Shown: positions 38,801 to 45,809 of the stretch, one piece after another
Numbering within the stretch: the stretch's first letter is position 1
How the letters are laid out: the number at the start of each line of letters is the position of its first letter
NCBI GenBank assembly: GCA_017462565.1
Contig: JAFTQW010000029.1
Location: forward strand, 1 to 64,000
Reading direction: 5' to 3'
Source of the DNA: Ruminococcus sp.
GTDB taxonomy: Bacteria > Bacillota > Clostridia > Oscillospirales > Ruminococcaceae
Length of the DNA: 64,000 nt
Made by a program: the position numbers and the translations under genes
Notes under the pieces: model-generated
Told to the model about the DNA's origin: nothing
Database searches by the model: none
What the model saw: only the letters and a program-made list of their open reading frames with translations

Positions 38801-39152
38801 GTGAGAGATAATGACTTTCCGTATTGAAAATACAGTCGGACAGAGAGTAGCCTATGCGCCTTGCAGTGGGAATATCATCTTCGCTGTAAACCACACTTTG
38901 AAATACGATCTGCGTAAACGCAAGCATGGCACGCCTTGCAGTTTCTCCGCCGTCTCCGGACAGCTCGTTAACGAGTTTTCTGGGGTAATAGCAATGATAA
39001 CCGCCAGCGTGTGCCTTATGTCCCGGAAGAATTTTCAGAGTGTCCGTCCTTCCGCTTACAAATTCGTCCGCTTCCCTGTACTCATCGGGATGTGACGATC
39101 TTAAACCATTTGTTTCCTCGAGCCACAATTCAAAAACCTGCTGATTTGTCAT
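35892..39152 (-). CDS. DUF4132 protein (YehI/MolR-like)
   Basis: 1086 residues, mostly alpha-helical repeats (HEAT-like, e.g. RAAWLAEQIVKKAGYTEPAF, ALAAFAVTAIAINGGS). The DUF4132 domain at the C-terminal third is marked by ELKKQIKAVVSSQKIRMESV, WDKLFGGNPIMNIIARSLVW and GYHLQDKTLGIGMAI. Enterobacterial YehI/MolR carry the same domain beside the yehL-yehM-yehP-yehQ genes. It is the first gene of the operon, with GGAGGAATTATT before the ATG and a near-consensus promoter. Its role is unknown; a large scaffold or sensor is plausible. Confidence 0.78.
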   Translation of the reverse strand: MTNQQVFELWLEETNGLRSSHPDEYREADEFVSGRTDTLKILPGHKAHAGGYHCYYPRKLVNELSGDGGETARRAMLAFTQIVFQSVVYSEDDIPTARRIGYSLSDCIFNTESHYLSLSEKLYKTYPDQTEQLITPDNLKKILSGKAVILPGSLITSPNVISWDDTRFLAMMLAGLMIENDAGETDKLKDIIAENIGCIKEPIRCVHILHNIYKGHKKLTDSLKKAASHQDGARILLSYKPVEIFRELGIYEEYVYWTLCSRIDAKRYDLVVRETADDGELLMRMIKRAEEYKNLVHLSMLAKSVALRAKNGEDTGELERMERHFGEILKYSDIMKLVVDTSKSTYETDFKAGMFIPAVYHDSVKAAHMIHYTERLELNTANRFQLLQTFSLLFDVSEKAKAIYAAMTLAAKEMNECGFFVYNFCCARCSAFGEDGSESLERLYSSGIPSQTLFSGLIFCNESYFLPLSNIDISAFFKEHIGEALEYWQTVKGNAKRAAWLAEQIVKKAGYTEPAFMIELFTHKSKVVQKIVTELMVNNEDTFRPALETALPKLKGDAKLRSEALLKRWENARKYGKNFDFPDNSLMEEFVGDNYGKAHEKAVSFIPDEMLIDVRYSDLSGKASPMVIRYIIGEYMSRQAPEVIPVCEKIAAKLHMPDLQDCLENIFREWLSAGADTKKKMILVPYCVFASDGKIIALKKQLRDWSDASRGALAAFAVTAIAINGGSTALMTVSDIAAKFPNNMVKKAAKGAFAYAAKSFGVTEDVLADKIVPDLGFDDKGEQLIDYGNRQFTVTLMPDFSLTIFDNEKCKSVKSLPKPGANDDEAKAEIAKRNFSELKKQIKAVVSSQKIRMESVFRNGRTWDKSAWDKLFGGNPIMNIIARSLVWGVYDDNGELTATFRYADDGTLCDENDDMYTLPEDAKISLVHPVEMTDDSIAAWIEQLSDYEIVQPFSQMSANVITLEDKDIDDKNKLIKYSGRTFTAGSISGAAKKYSLVRSSVEDAGGFSGYHLQDKTLGIGMAINGDSLFVGQDFGETVNLSDVYFYAIPEGFEQPDSYKDYTPVSPKTVKSRFISCALCILENILD

Positions 39153-39200
39153 AATAATTCCTCCGCTTAAAAAAATAAACCAAAATAGTGTTATATAAAA

Positions 39201-39229
39201 ATTATATCATATTTTTCCAGTTTTGTAAA
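39201..39229 (-). promoter_or_regulatory. Promoter of the yeh-like operon
   Basis: On the minus strand TTTACA (39224-39229), 17-base spacer, TATAAT (39201-39206); the -10 is consensus and the -35 has two changes. It lies about 50 bases from the DUF4132 start. The strength suggests high or constitutive transcription unless repressed. Confidence 0.75.
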
Positions 39230-39635
39230 CAGCTTTTGTATAAATTTTATATTTTGGAGCTGTGCAAAGCGGATGTGTTCAAGAGAAAAACAAATACCCC
39301 AAAATGATGACAGCGGAGACTTGTAAAATTTTGGTTTCACACAATTTAGGGTGTGATTGCCGCACGGTTGCCGATGCTTATACCAAACGTATCACTGCAG
39401 AGGTGCTGGAGACGTGAACAGATAGGTTTCCAGTTCGCTGTCAGACATTCTTGAGTATCCCGTCTGTATGTGCATATGTGGTGCAAATTTTTTCATGTCG
39501 GTACATTGATACTTCAGACAAAAAATTACTTGAAAAGACGTATAAAATGAAAAAGTCATCTTCAATAAATTGGTTATACAAGGTCACAGGGAACATAAAA
39601 TAAGCATCATATTGCTTACGGCAGTTCAGACGGTT
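39230..39635. other. Non-coding gap with a possible coding remnant
   Basis: On the plus strand 39343-39417 reads NLGCDCRTVADAYTKRI-TAEVLET and stop, reminiscent of the end of a tyrosine recombinase, but too short to assign. Otherwise no gene is seen. Confidence 0.25.
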
Positions 39636-39782
39636 TTAGTAATCTTCTTTTCCGTGCCACCAATCAAACCAAATCTCGCGGACGATGTAATCCTTGTCAA
39701 GCATATCATCTGCGTAAGCTGTCATACTTGCCAAACCTATTAAAGTCATACTTGCTACAATGGGTATGATTTTTTGAATCAT
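39636..39782 (-). CDS. Short secreted peptide precursor (48 aa)
   Basis: MIQKIIPIVASMTLIGLASM then TAYA is a complete signal peptide with an A-x-A cleavage site at about residue 24. The mature peptide would be DDMLDKDYIVREIWFDWWHG plus KEDY, rich in aromatic and charged residues. AAGGAG lies nine bases before ATG 39782, and a near-consensus promoter precedes it. It does not resemble a lantibiotic leader or a double-glycine peptide. A processed signal or toxin peptide is possible. It is divergent from a ribbon-helix-helix regulator gene whose promoter shares a motif with this one. Confidence 0.65.
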   Translation of the reverse strand: MIQKIIPIVASMTLIGLASMTAYADDMLDKDYIVREIWFDWWHGKEDY

Positions 39783-39806
39783 TAGAAACATCTCCTTGTT
39801 GTTTCA

Positions 39807-39853
39807 AGTATTGGGTGCAATACTATTATATGTCTTTGCACATGACTTTTCAA
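39807..39853 (-). promoter_or_regulatory. Promoter of the secreted peptide with operator-like palindrome
   Basis: Minus strand TTGAAA (39848-39853), 17-base spacer, TATAAT (39825-39830). Immediately downstream, AGTATTG-GGTG-CAATACT (39807-39824) is a perfect 7-bp inverted repeat at the transcription start, a classic repressor position. It contains GGGTGCAATAC (39813-39823), also present with one change at the divergent promoter. Confidence 0.7.
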
Positions 39854-39908
39854 GTCGCAATGCGCATAAAGTTTGCGGAAAAAATCCGGACAACTTTTTC
39901 AAAAAGAG

Positions 39909-39957
39909 TTGACATAAAGCTCCTGTGAGGGTATAATTAAAATAACGGGTACAATAC
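39909..39957 (+). promoter_or_regulatory. Promoter of the RHH regulator with GGGTACAATAC motif
   Basis: TTGACA (39909-39914), 17-base spacer, TATAAT (39932-39937): a full consensus promoter. GGGTACAATAC at 39947-39957 follows, at the expected start site, matching GGGTGCAATAC at the divergent promoter. The regulator at 39973 probably binds both. Confidence 0.75.
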
Positions 39958-39972
39958 GAAAGGATTGATTCT

Positions 39973-40185
39973 ATGTACTACAACGAAAAACGCAAGGCGA
40001 TTACGGCAAATTACGTCAAAGCACACCTTGATGATATAAAAATTCGTGTTCCGAAAGGACAGCGTGAGAAGTTAAAGGCTATAGCTGCTGAAATGGGTAT
40101 GAGTATGAATCAGATGTTTATTAAGGCTGTGGAGGAATATATTGAGAAGAATTATAAATCTGAATCAAAAAATGAAACAGATTGA
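39973..40185 (+). CDS. Ribbon-helix-helix (Arc-type) DNA-binding protein
   Basis: 70 residues: an N-terminal segment MYYNEKRKAITANYVKAHLD, then beta strand DIKIRVPKGQREKLKAIAAE and helix GMSMNQMFIKAVEEYIEKN. This is the Arc/MetJ fold, in which a strand pair from a dimer enters the major groove. GAAAGGATTG is the ribosome site. It is probably an autorepressor through GGGTACAATAC. Such small regulators are frequent in mobile elements and toxin-antitoxin pairs; here the divergent partner is a secreted peptide. Confidence 0.75.
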   Translation: MYYNEKRKAITANYVKAHLDDIKIRVPKGQREKLKAIAAEMGMSMNQMFIKAVEEYIEKNYKSESKNETD

Positions 40186-40231
40186 CAAATCGGAATTTAT
40201 ATAACAAAATTTGTGAAGAGTTGGTGGTCAT

Positions 40232-40630
40232 ATGATATATAGGTTTAGTGCGGTCATAAATACTGAGGGTAGTCGTGCATTTATCAAGATTCCATTTAAT
40301 GTTTGGGAAGAGACCGGCATAAAGGGGAATCTTCCATGCAGGGTGTCTATCCGTGGTATCTGCTTTGAATGTAAACTTATTCCCAAGGGGAATGGAAACT
40401 ATTTAATCCCTATCACGAAGAAAACGCTCTCCAAGCTTGAGTCTGAAGAAGAATATGAAATTGAAATGGAACCCATTGAAAGGCTGTCGCGAATCAATCA
40501 TAACAGCCCATATTCCAAGGAACACCCCATATGGAAAATAGACGGTATTGAAACAATACCAATTCAAGCTGGATTCTGTGGTCATTGTTGCGTTGCAATG
40601 CTTGCTGGTGTGCCTGTCGCTGCGCCTTAA
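40232..40630 (+). pseudogene. DUF1905/C39-like protein, 5' part, split by the mobile element
   Basis: Residues 1-85 form a DUF1905 domain (FSAVINTEGSRAFIKIPFNV, GIKGNLPCRVSIRGICFE, LIPKGNGNYLIPITKKTL). The sequence then enters a C39-like cysteine-peptidase-type start, IQAGFCGHCCVAMLAGVP, and breaks off five codons later. The missing continuation lies at 48755-49018 in the same phase. Joining GVP to GVPLSNVVMLMG rebuilds one protein of about 215 residues. The product here lacks most of the second domain. Confidence 0.75.
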
Positions 40631-40693
40631 CAACGATAATTCATACTATTTCGGACGGTTGGTTTTGCAATATAATCGAAAGGATGAATACAA

Positions 40694-40897
40694 ATGATTG
40701 ATGTGATTTATAACTATCGGCAGGGCATTCTGCCAACCGTTTTGATGTCGGAGGAATGGAAAACGCTCTATATTAAGTTTGAGGAAATTCTGACCGATGA
40801 ACAGTTGACAATATTTCGTAAACTTTGCGATTTACAAAGTGCAACTCTGCTGATGATACAAGAACAGCTTACAAGACAGGTTTCAAAGACGGCATAA
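40694..40897 (+). CDS. Small element-encoded protein (67 aa)
   Basis: First gene inside the element, 80 bases from attL, with GAAAGGATG upstream of the ATG. The sequence (MIDVIYNYRQGILPTVLMSE, EEILTDEQLTIFRKLCDLQ, LLMIQEQLTRQVSKTA) is helical and hydrophilic, similar to small conserved genes of Tn4451-like or mobilizable clostridial elements. It has no assigned function. Confidence 0.55.
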   Translation: MIDVIYNYRQGILPTVLMSEEWKTLYIKFEEILTDEQLTIFRKLCDLQSATLLMIQEQLTRQVSKTA

Positions 40898-41393
40898 CAT
40901 TGATGAATGAAGTACAGAAATAATTTTTATATAAAGTTTTCAATTTTAATAAATAAAGCAATTCAATCTTATGAAATACTGTTCTTTTATTAGATAACAT
41001 ATGATATAATCTATATTCATAGTAAAATTGAACCATTAGTAAAAACATCGTATTGTCTAAATCGACAATACGATGTTTCTGATTTGTCCCTTTTTGAAGA
41101 AATACGCCAAATAATCTTATTGCAGAACGGCTATTGTGCAGATACCGCACTGTATCAAAGATGAACTTATATGTATTTTAAAATATATTGCAATAAAAGT
41201 CAATTACAAAATATGCATTTTACATTACATTATGTGCAACTTTAGTTGAATTAAAACAATGCACGATATGTAATATGATTTGCACAATTCTCTATTGAAT
41301 TTCTTATTGTAAATAGTTATAATGAGAACAGTAGAAGCACGTCAAGTATTTTTGAAAACATATTGTGCGGTATTCTTTTGAGGAGGGAATATT
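40898..41393. other. Upstream region of the cellulase gene
   Basis: No gene is seen. It contains the perfect hairpin at 41043-41078 and an AT-rich stretch to the AGGAGG ribosome site at 41379-41385. No full-consensus promoter is visible, which would fit control by the AraC regulator encoded downstream. Confidence 0.4.
41043..41078. repeat. Perfect 15-bp inverted repeat upstream of the cellulase gene
   Basis: AAACATCGTATTGTC, loop TAAATC, GACAATACGATGTTT. Fully paired, about 315 bases before the GH5 start. No T-run follows directly, so an operator or mRNA structure is as likely as a terminator. Confidence 0.65.
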
Positions 41394-43649
41394 ATGAATA
41401 TCAAAAGCAGAATGATAAGCTTTTCAGCGGCGACGGCTATGTTCGTATCTGTTATTGCATTCAATGCAGGCACTGGCATTGAAGCAAACGCGGCATTTGA
41501 AAAAAACGCTGCAGAAACAGTCGCTGATATGGGATTTGGCTGGAATCTTGGCAACTCACTGGACAGCTACTCCGGTACCGTTATAGGTTCAAATATTGGC
41601 AGTACATCTTCTGAAACCGCATGGGGAAATCCTGCAACGACCAAGGAAATGATTGACATGGTGAAAGAATCGGGCGTTGAAACTGTCCGTGTACCTGTCA
41701 CTTGGTACGAGCATATGGACCCAAACACTTATAAAATTGACGAAGTATATATGAACAGAGTTGAGGAGGTAATCAATTACGTACTTGATGATGATATGTA
41801 CTGTATCCTCAATGTTCACCATGATACAGGTGAAAAGGGCTGGCTGAAAGCGAACAGCACAAACCTTGACCAGAAAAAAGAAATGTTTACTGCGGTATGG
41901 GAACAAGTCAGTGCAAACTTTGCGGATTACGGCGATAAGCTCCTTTTTGAGGGTTACAATGAAATACTGGACGAAAGTTCCAATCAATGGTATAATCCCA
42001 GCTCAGAGGCTTGTCCGATTTCCAATGAACTTAACCAGATATTCGTCGATATCGTCAGAAAGTCTGGTGGAAATAATGACAAGCGCAATCTTATCTGCAA
42101 TACATACTGTGCAGGTGCAAACAGTGAGATAACCAGTCAGTTTGTATTGCCAAAGGATACAGTCAGCGACAGACTGATTGTGGAAACTCACATTTATCAG
42201 CCGTTTCAGTTCACCTCCGAAGCATATCCTGATATTACGACTTGGGAGCCGACCTATCTTGACCAGTACATCAATAATGTGTATAATCAGTTTGTCAAGA
42301 ACGGTACACCTGTTATCGTTGGAGAATTTGGCTGTGCCAATAAGAGCAATATGGACCAGATTACCTCATGGGCAAAATATTATGTTGAAAAGTGTACAGA
42401 CTACGGCATTCCTTGTATTTGGTGGGATAACGGCTCACAGTATAAGATATATAACCGCCGGACACTGAAAGTTGCTGAACCTGATTTGCTGAACACCATG
42501 ATAGCCGCTTCAAAGGGAGAGAGCTATACCCCTGACAAGAGCGTGAAAGGTGATGTAAACGACGACGGACAGTTCAATATCAGTGATGTCGTTGTTCTTC
42601 AGAAATGGATTTTGGCTGTACCTAATACAAACCTTGTGAACTGGAAAGCTGCTGACCTTTGCGAAGATGAACAGCTTAATGTTTTTGACCTGTGTCTTAT
42701 GAAAAGATTACTTGTCAGTGCTGATAACCTTTGTGCAAATGAAGATAATTGGACAAGTTGGGTTGATACCTCAACAGGCGCTGACGGTGAAATGACTTAC
42801 ACATCGAATGGTGTGAAAATGCAGGTCAATGCAGGTGGCGAGTACGAATGGAATGCACAGTTCTATTATGAAGGCATCACACTTGAACAGGGTGCGACTT
42901 ATAAAATCTCTTTCGACTACAAGGCTGATTCCGAGCAGTCCACATCATTCCATGTCATGCAGGGACATGACGATTATCTGCCCTATTACAGTGGAAATCT
43001 GAAATGGACAACAGCAGCACAGCATTATGAAGATACATTTGAATATACATCGGCTACTGACAAGGCTTGCCGTGTTGGTTTCAATGTCGGCGGAAGCGGT
43101 GTGAATGTTCCTTTCAATGTTGAAGTTGCTAATCTTAGTCTCATCAAAGTCAACGGCGGCAGTACGAGTACTGCAACTCCTGTTAAACCTGAAACTCCTT
43201 CTGATGAAACGGGCGTAAACCTTTGCGAAAATGTTGACAACTGGAGCAATTGGGTTTATGAAGAGGAAGGTGCTTCTGCTGAAGTTACCACAACAAATAA
43301 TGGTATCAAGGCAGTCGTTAAAAACGGTGGTGCCGATGTCTGGTATGTACAGGGTAGCTACGCAAATCTTACTCTTGAAAAAGGTGCAAAGTATCAGCTT
43401 GAATTCGATTATGAGGCAAATCAAAGTGCATCTCTTGGTGTAAACGTTCAGCAGAATTATGAACCTTACGGTCAGTACTATTATGAAGCACTTGACTATA
43501 CTTCATCAAAACAGCATTATTCCGCTGTATTTACAATGACTGATGATACTGATAACAATTCTGTTATTGTATTCAACTTTGGAGGTAAGGAAATTCCTGC
43601 CAGTTTCACTGCAACAATTGATAATCTTTCATTGGCAAAAATTTCGTAA
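41394..43649 (+). CDS. Secreted GH5 endoglucanase with internal dockerin and two C-terminal carbohydrate-binding-like modules
   Basis: Signal peptide at 1-33 (ending EANA); GH5 catalytic domain about 38-375 with GWNLGNSLD, VRVPVTW, LNVHHDTGEKGW, acid/base Glu190 in LLFEGYNEIL, nucleophile Glu311 in VIVGEFGCANK and IWWDNG. A type I dockerin at about 385-440 has calcium repeats GDVNDDGQFNISDVVVLQKW and DLCEDEQLNVFDLCLMKRLL. Two ~145-residue beta-sandwich repeats follow (443-594 and 612-751; LCANEDNWTSWVD and LCENVDNWSNWVY), of the CBM4/9/22 type, with a Thr/Pro linker between. It would cleave beta-1,4-glucan (cellulose or related) on a cellulosome. The second dockerin loop lacks some Asp ligands. 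Ribosome site AGGAGGGAA. Confidence 0.93.
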   Translation: MNIKSRMISFSAATAMFVSVIAFNAGTGIEANAAFEKNAAETVADMGFGWNLGNSLDSYSGTVIGSNIGSTSSETAWGNPATTKEMIDMVKESGVETVRVPVTWYEHMDPNTYKIDEVYMNRVEEVINYVLDDDMYCILNVHHDTGEKGWLKANSTNLDQKKEMFTAVWEQVSANFADYGDKLLFEGYNEILDESSNQWYNPSSEACPISNELNQIFVDIVRKSGGNNDKRNLICNTYCAGANSEITSQFVLPKDTVSDRLIVETHIYQPFQFTSEAYPDITTWEPTYLDQYINNVYNQFVKNGTPVIVGEFGCANKSNMDQITSWAKYYVEKCTDYGIPCIWWDNGSQYKIYNRRTLKVAEPDLLNTMIAASKGESYTPDKSVKGDVNDDGQFNISDVVVLQKWILAVPNTNLVNWKAADLCEDEQLNVFDLCLMKRLLVSADNLCANEDNWTSWVDTSTGADGEMTYTSNGVKMQVNAGGEYEWNAQFYYEGITLEQGATYKISFDYKADSEQSTSFHVMQGHDDYLPYYSGNLKWTTAAQHYEDTFEYTSATDKACRVGFNVGGSGVNVPFNVEVANLSLIKVNGGSTSTATPVKPETPSDETGVNLCENVDNWSNWVYEEEGASAEVTTTNNGIKAVVKNGGADVWYVQGSYANLTLEKGAKYQLEFDYEANQSASLGVNVQQNYEPYGQYYYEALDYTSSKQHYSAVFTMTDDTDNNSVIVFNFGGKEIPASFTATIDNLSLAKIS

Positions 43650-43669
43650 AACTACTAAATGTCTGAGAA

Positions 43670-43700
43670 AGCCGTTTTCGTTGATGAGAACGACTTTTTT
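43670..43700 (+). terminator. Terminator after the cellulase gene
   Basis: AGCCGTTTTC, loop GTTGAT, GAGAACGACT, TTTTT: a 10-bp stem with two wobble pairs and a T-run, 20 bases after the stop. It separates the cellulase from the AraC gene. Confidence 0.75.
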
Positions 43701-43704
43701 GTTC

Positions 43705-43733
43705 TTGACATTTGAAAGGATATGATGTATAAT
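43705..43733 (+). promoter_or_regulatory. Consensus promoter overlapping the AraC start codon
   Basis: TTGACA (43705-43710), 17 bases, TATAAT (43728-43733). The assigned ATG (43732-43734) lies within the -10 box, so transcripts from here would start inside the gene and could not use this ATG. They could be leaderless or begin at GTG 43753. Confidence 0.5.
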
Positions 43734-44553
43734 GCAGATAAAGAAACTTTTTGTGCAGGGAGACGATGCTGTGATTGTCAATAATGTTGGATATAATCAT
43801 TGTCATGATGCTGATTTTTATATTGACCGTCCTAACGGAAGCGGCGATTATCTGTTGCTGCTGCTGAAAACCGATACTATTTTTAACATAGACGGTCAAG
43901 ATATGATTGTTCCTGCAAATTCTGTATTCATCTATCCAAAAGGCAGACCGCAATACTATCGCTGTTTGCCCCAGCATACTTTTGAGAACGACTGGCTGCA
44001 TTTTGATTTTTCAACTAAGGAAAAAGAAGCAGATTTTCTTGGCAGAAAAATACCTTTTGAAACACCTATCCAAATGAATTTGAATTTTCTGAGTTTTTGT
44101 ATTAAATCTATTGCATATGAAAAATATTCAAATCATCCATATAAAGACCAGAGTATCCGCAGCTATCTCTTTCTAATGTTTATAAAGATAGCAGAATATG
44201 TTGAACAAACAGAGGAGTATTATTCTGGAGGACAGTACGAAATACTGTCTACTATCCGTCATAAAATTTATGCTGAACCGTATATTAACCGCACTGTTGA
44301 CTGGGCAGCTCATGAAATAAGAATGAGTCGTTCGACATTTCAGCACGCCTATAAAAAACATTTTAGTGTAAGCTATATCCAAGATTTTATTAACAGTAAA
44401 ATTTCATATTCCAAAATGCTGCTGACATCTACGAATCTGACAATTGATGAAATTGCAAAACAATGCGGCTATCGCAGTTACGTTCACTATACAAGGCAAT
44501 TCAAGGAGCAAGTGGGTATCAGCCCTACAGAGTATAGAAACAGAAATAAATAG
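43732..44553 (+). CDS. AraC-family transcriptional regulator
   Basis: 273 residues. The N-terminal part is a cupin-like sensor (NNVGYNHCHDADFYIDRPNG, FIYPKGRPQYYRCLPQHTFE); the C-terminal HTH_18 domain (about 170-270) has DWAAHEIRMSRSTFQHAYKK and LTIDEIAKQCGYRSYVHYTR, the two helix-turn-helix units. It sits directly after the cellulase and its terminator, in the same direction, so it probably senses a sugar and controls the cellulase cargo. The promoter at 43705 overlaps the ATG; GAAAGG is nine bases upstream of the ATG, so this start could work only on read-through transcripts. Confidence 0.88.
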   Translation: MQIKKLFVQGDDAVIVNNVGYNHCHDADFYIDRPNGSGDYLLLLLKTDTIFNIDGQDMIVPANSVFIYPKGRPQYYRCLPQHTFENDWLHFDFSTKEKEADFLGRKIPFETPIQMNLNFLSFCIKSIAYEKYSNHPYKDQSIRSYLFLMFIKIAEYVEQTEEYYSGGQYEILSTIRHKIYAEPYINRTVDWAAHEIRMSRSTFQHAYKKHFSVSYIQDFINSKISYSKMLLTSTNLTIDEIAKQCGYRSYVHYTRQFKEQVGISPTEYRNRNK

Positions 44554-44595
44554 CAGAAAAGTGGAAAATTGTTCGTTAATGAAACAAATTGATTA

Positions 44596-44760
44596 TCAAT
44601 TGAAAGTCAAGCAAAGTTTCTGACAGAAATCTGCCTTAGGATACAAAAATTTTAATTGACTGCCAACGCTTTTGTATTTGTAAAGTACAGGAGCGTTATT
44701 ATTTGCATACTCTTTCTGTTTGCGTCCTGACATTCCATGTGCTTTTTTATAGCTCTGAAC
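44596..44760 (-). pseudogene. Relaxase (MobA-type) C-terminal remnant
   Basis: The minus strand reads GMSGRKQKEYANNNAPVLY then KYKSVGSQLKFLYPKADF, the conserved end of a clostridial MobA relaxase, but stops early. The same segment occurs at 49050-49345 in longer form. Just upstream is MobC, so the relaxase gene that normally follows mobC has lost nearly all of its length here. Confidence 0.55.
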
Positions 44761-44839
44761 ATATCAAGTTGGTGTAAAATATTCTCAACCGAACCACTGT
44801 ACCCATAAAAAGTTACATATTCTGCATTTTCAGGATTGG

Positions 44840-45196
44840 TTATGAATTTGACGGATTCAGTTTTTTCAGTTCAATCTGAATACTGTGCAGTTCGTTCCAA
44901 ATCTTACTCATATCTTCCTGCAATTCAAACAGTTCCTGCTTGTAAATACGGCTTGTTGAATTCACTCTGAGTGCAATCTGGTTGATGTTATTTGCTGCAC
45001 CTGCAACTGATTGCCGTATTTTTTTCAGCTCCTCATGGTCATGGTCATATTCAAGATAGATTCCGTGTAACATCATATGACGGAACAGTTTACTCATGGT
45101 TGAAACATTACACGCTTCAAGTCGCTTTTGTATAATATTCCACTCATCTTCATTCACTTTGAAGATGAGATTTTTATTACGCTTTTTTCTGTTCAT
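44840..45196 (-). CDS. mobC: Mobilization protein MobC (relaxosome accessory)
   Basis: 118 residues. An N-terminal ribbon-helix-helix-type part (KKRNKNLIFKVNEDEWNIIQ), then the MobC signature GAANNINQIALRVNSTSRIY and a coiled-coil end. MobC helps the relaxase open oriT. It is read away from the oriT-like sequence at 45240-45292, and the relaxase remnant follows it, the usual order oriT-mobC-mobA. Confidence 0.85.
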   Translation of the reverse strand: MNRKKRNKNLIFKVNEDEWNIIQKRLEACNVSTMSKLFRHMMLHGIYLEYDHDHEELKKIRQSVAGAANNINQIALRVNSTSRIYKQELFELQEDMSKIWNELHSIQIELKKLNPSNS

Positions 45197-45599
45197 CGTT
45201 CAAATCTTCCTTTCTTTTTATTCTGTTATCGTTGATTTTCGTTGCGTAAGCAACGGTTTCCAATAGGTCTTAGGGAAACGGAGTGTCCCTAACAAGCTGA
45301 TGAAGATTTAACGAATGTTAATATCTTCATCATTGCTTGCTACTCCCAATCAGCTGTATCAGCCAAATTTAACTTCTGTTTATTTTCCCTCTCACTATAT
45401 ATAGCAAAAAGTTTGGCAAAACGCATCCATTCTGAAAAAAGTTTCACCTGATTTTCACATTACTGGTTTTGCAAGCATAAAAATAACCGACTGAAAAGAC
45501 TGAACCTTTCCAATCGGTTTTCAGATTATTTTATTGTTATTCGCTAATCAGAATATCTGACATATTCGATACTGTTACAATTTTGTATATTGAAATTTC
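45197..45599. other. Non-coding region with candidate oriT
   Basis: No gene is seen. The oriT-like part is at 45240-45292. Toward 45599 there is another short imperfect hairpin (GACTGAAAAG ... CCGGTTTTCAG-type sequence near 45490-45525), probably the terminator of the DUF6485 gene. Confidence 0.4.
45240..45292. other. Candidate origin of transfer (oriT)
   Basis: CGTTGC-GTAA-GCAACG hairpin (45240-45255) followed by TTAGGGA ... TCCCTAA (45270-45276 and 45286-45292), a 7-bp inverted repeat, directly upstream of mobC. Inverted repeats of this kind precede the nick sites of MobA/MobC elements. No nick site has been identified. Confidence 0.45.
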
Positions 45600-45809
45600 T
45601 TATTCATTTTCAAGAACAAGATTAGCAAAATCCTGATAGCTATCTCTCGTTCTGCTTTCTGAATTCTCCAATTTATGAAACATACAATTAGGAATCTCTT
45701 TTCGTTTTAGATTATTTGCAATGCAAGGAGCGCAGCCCTTTTCATGCTTTGTTGGATGAAGCGGGCATTCTAAATTTGTACAAGTACAAAAAGGACTTAG
45801 ATTTTTCAT
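45600..45809 (-). CDS. DUF6485-type cysteine-rich small protein
   Basis: 69 residues with the pattern CTCTNLECPLHPTKHEKGC, APCIANNLKRKEIPNCMF, typical of the DUF6485 family, which is probably a metal-binding protein of unknown role. Its ATG overlaps the alcohol dehydrogenase stop (ATGA), so the two share a transcript. Confidence 0.75.
   Translation of the reverse strand: MKNLSPFCTCTNLECPLHPTKHEKGCAPCIANNLKRKEIPNCMFHKLENSESRTRDSYQDFANLVLENE

Noticed and set aside
35148..39095. Many long plus-strand frames opposite the yeh-like operon (e.g. 36369-36707, 36814-37176)
   Set aside because: They mirror the codon pattern of real minus-strand genes and have no ribosome sites or domains.
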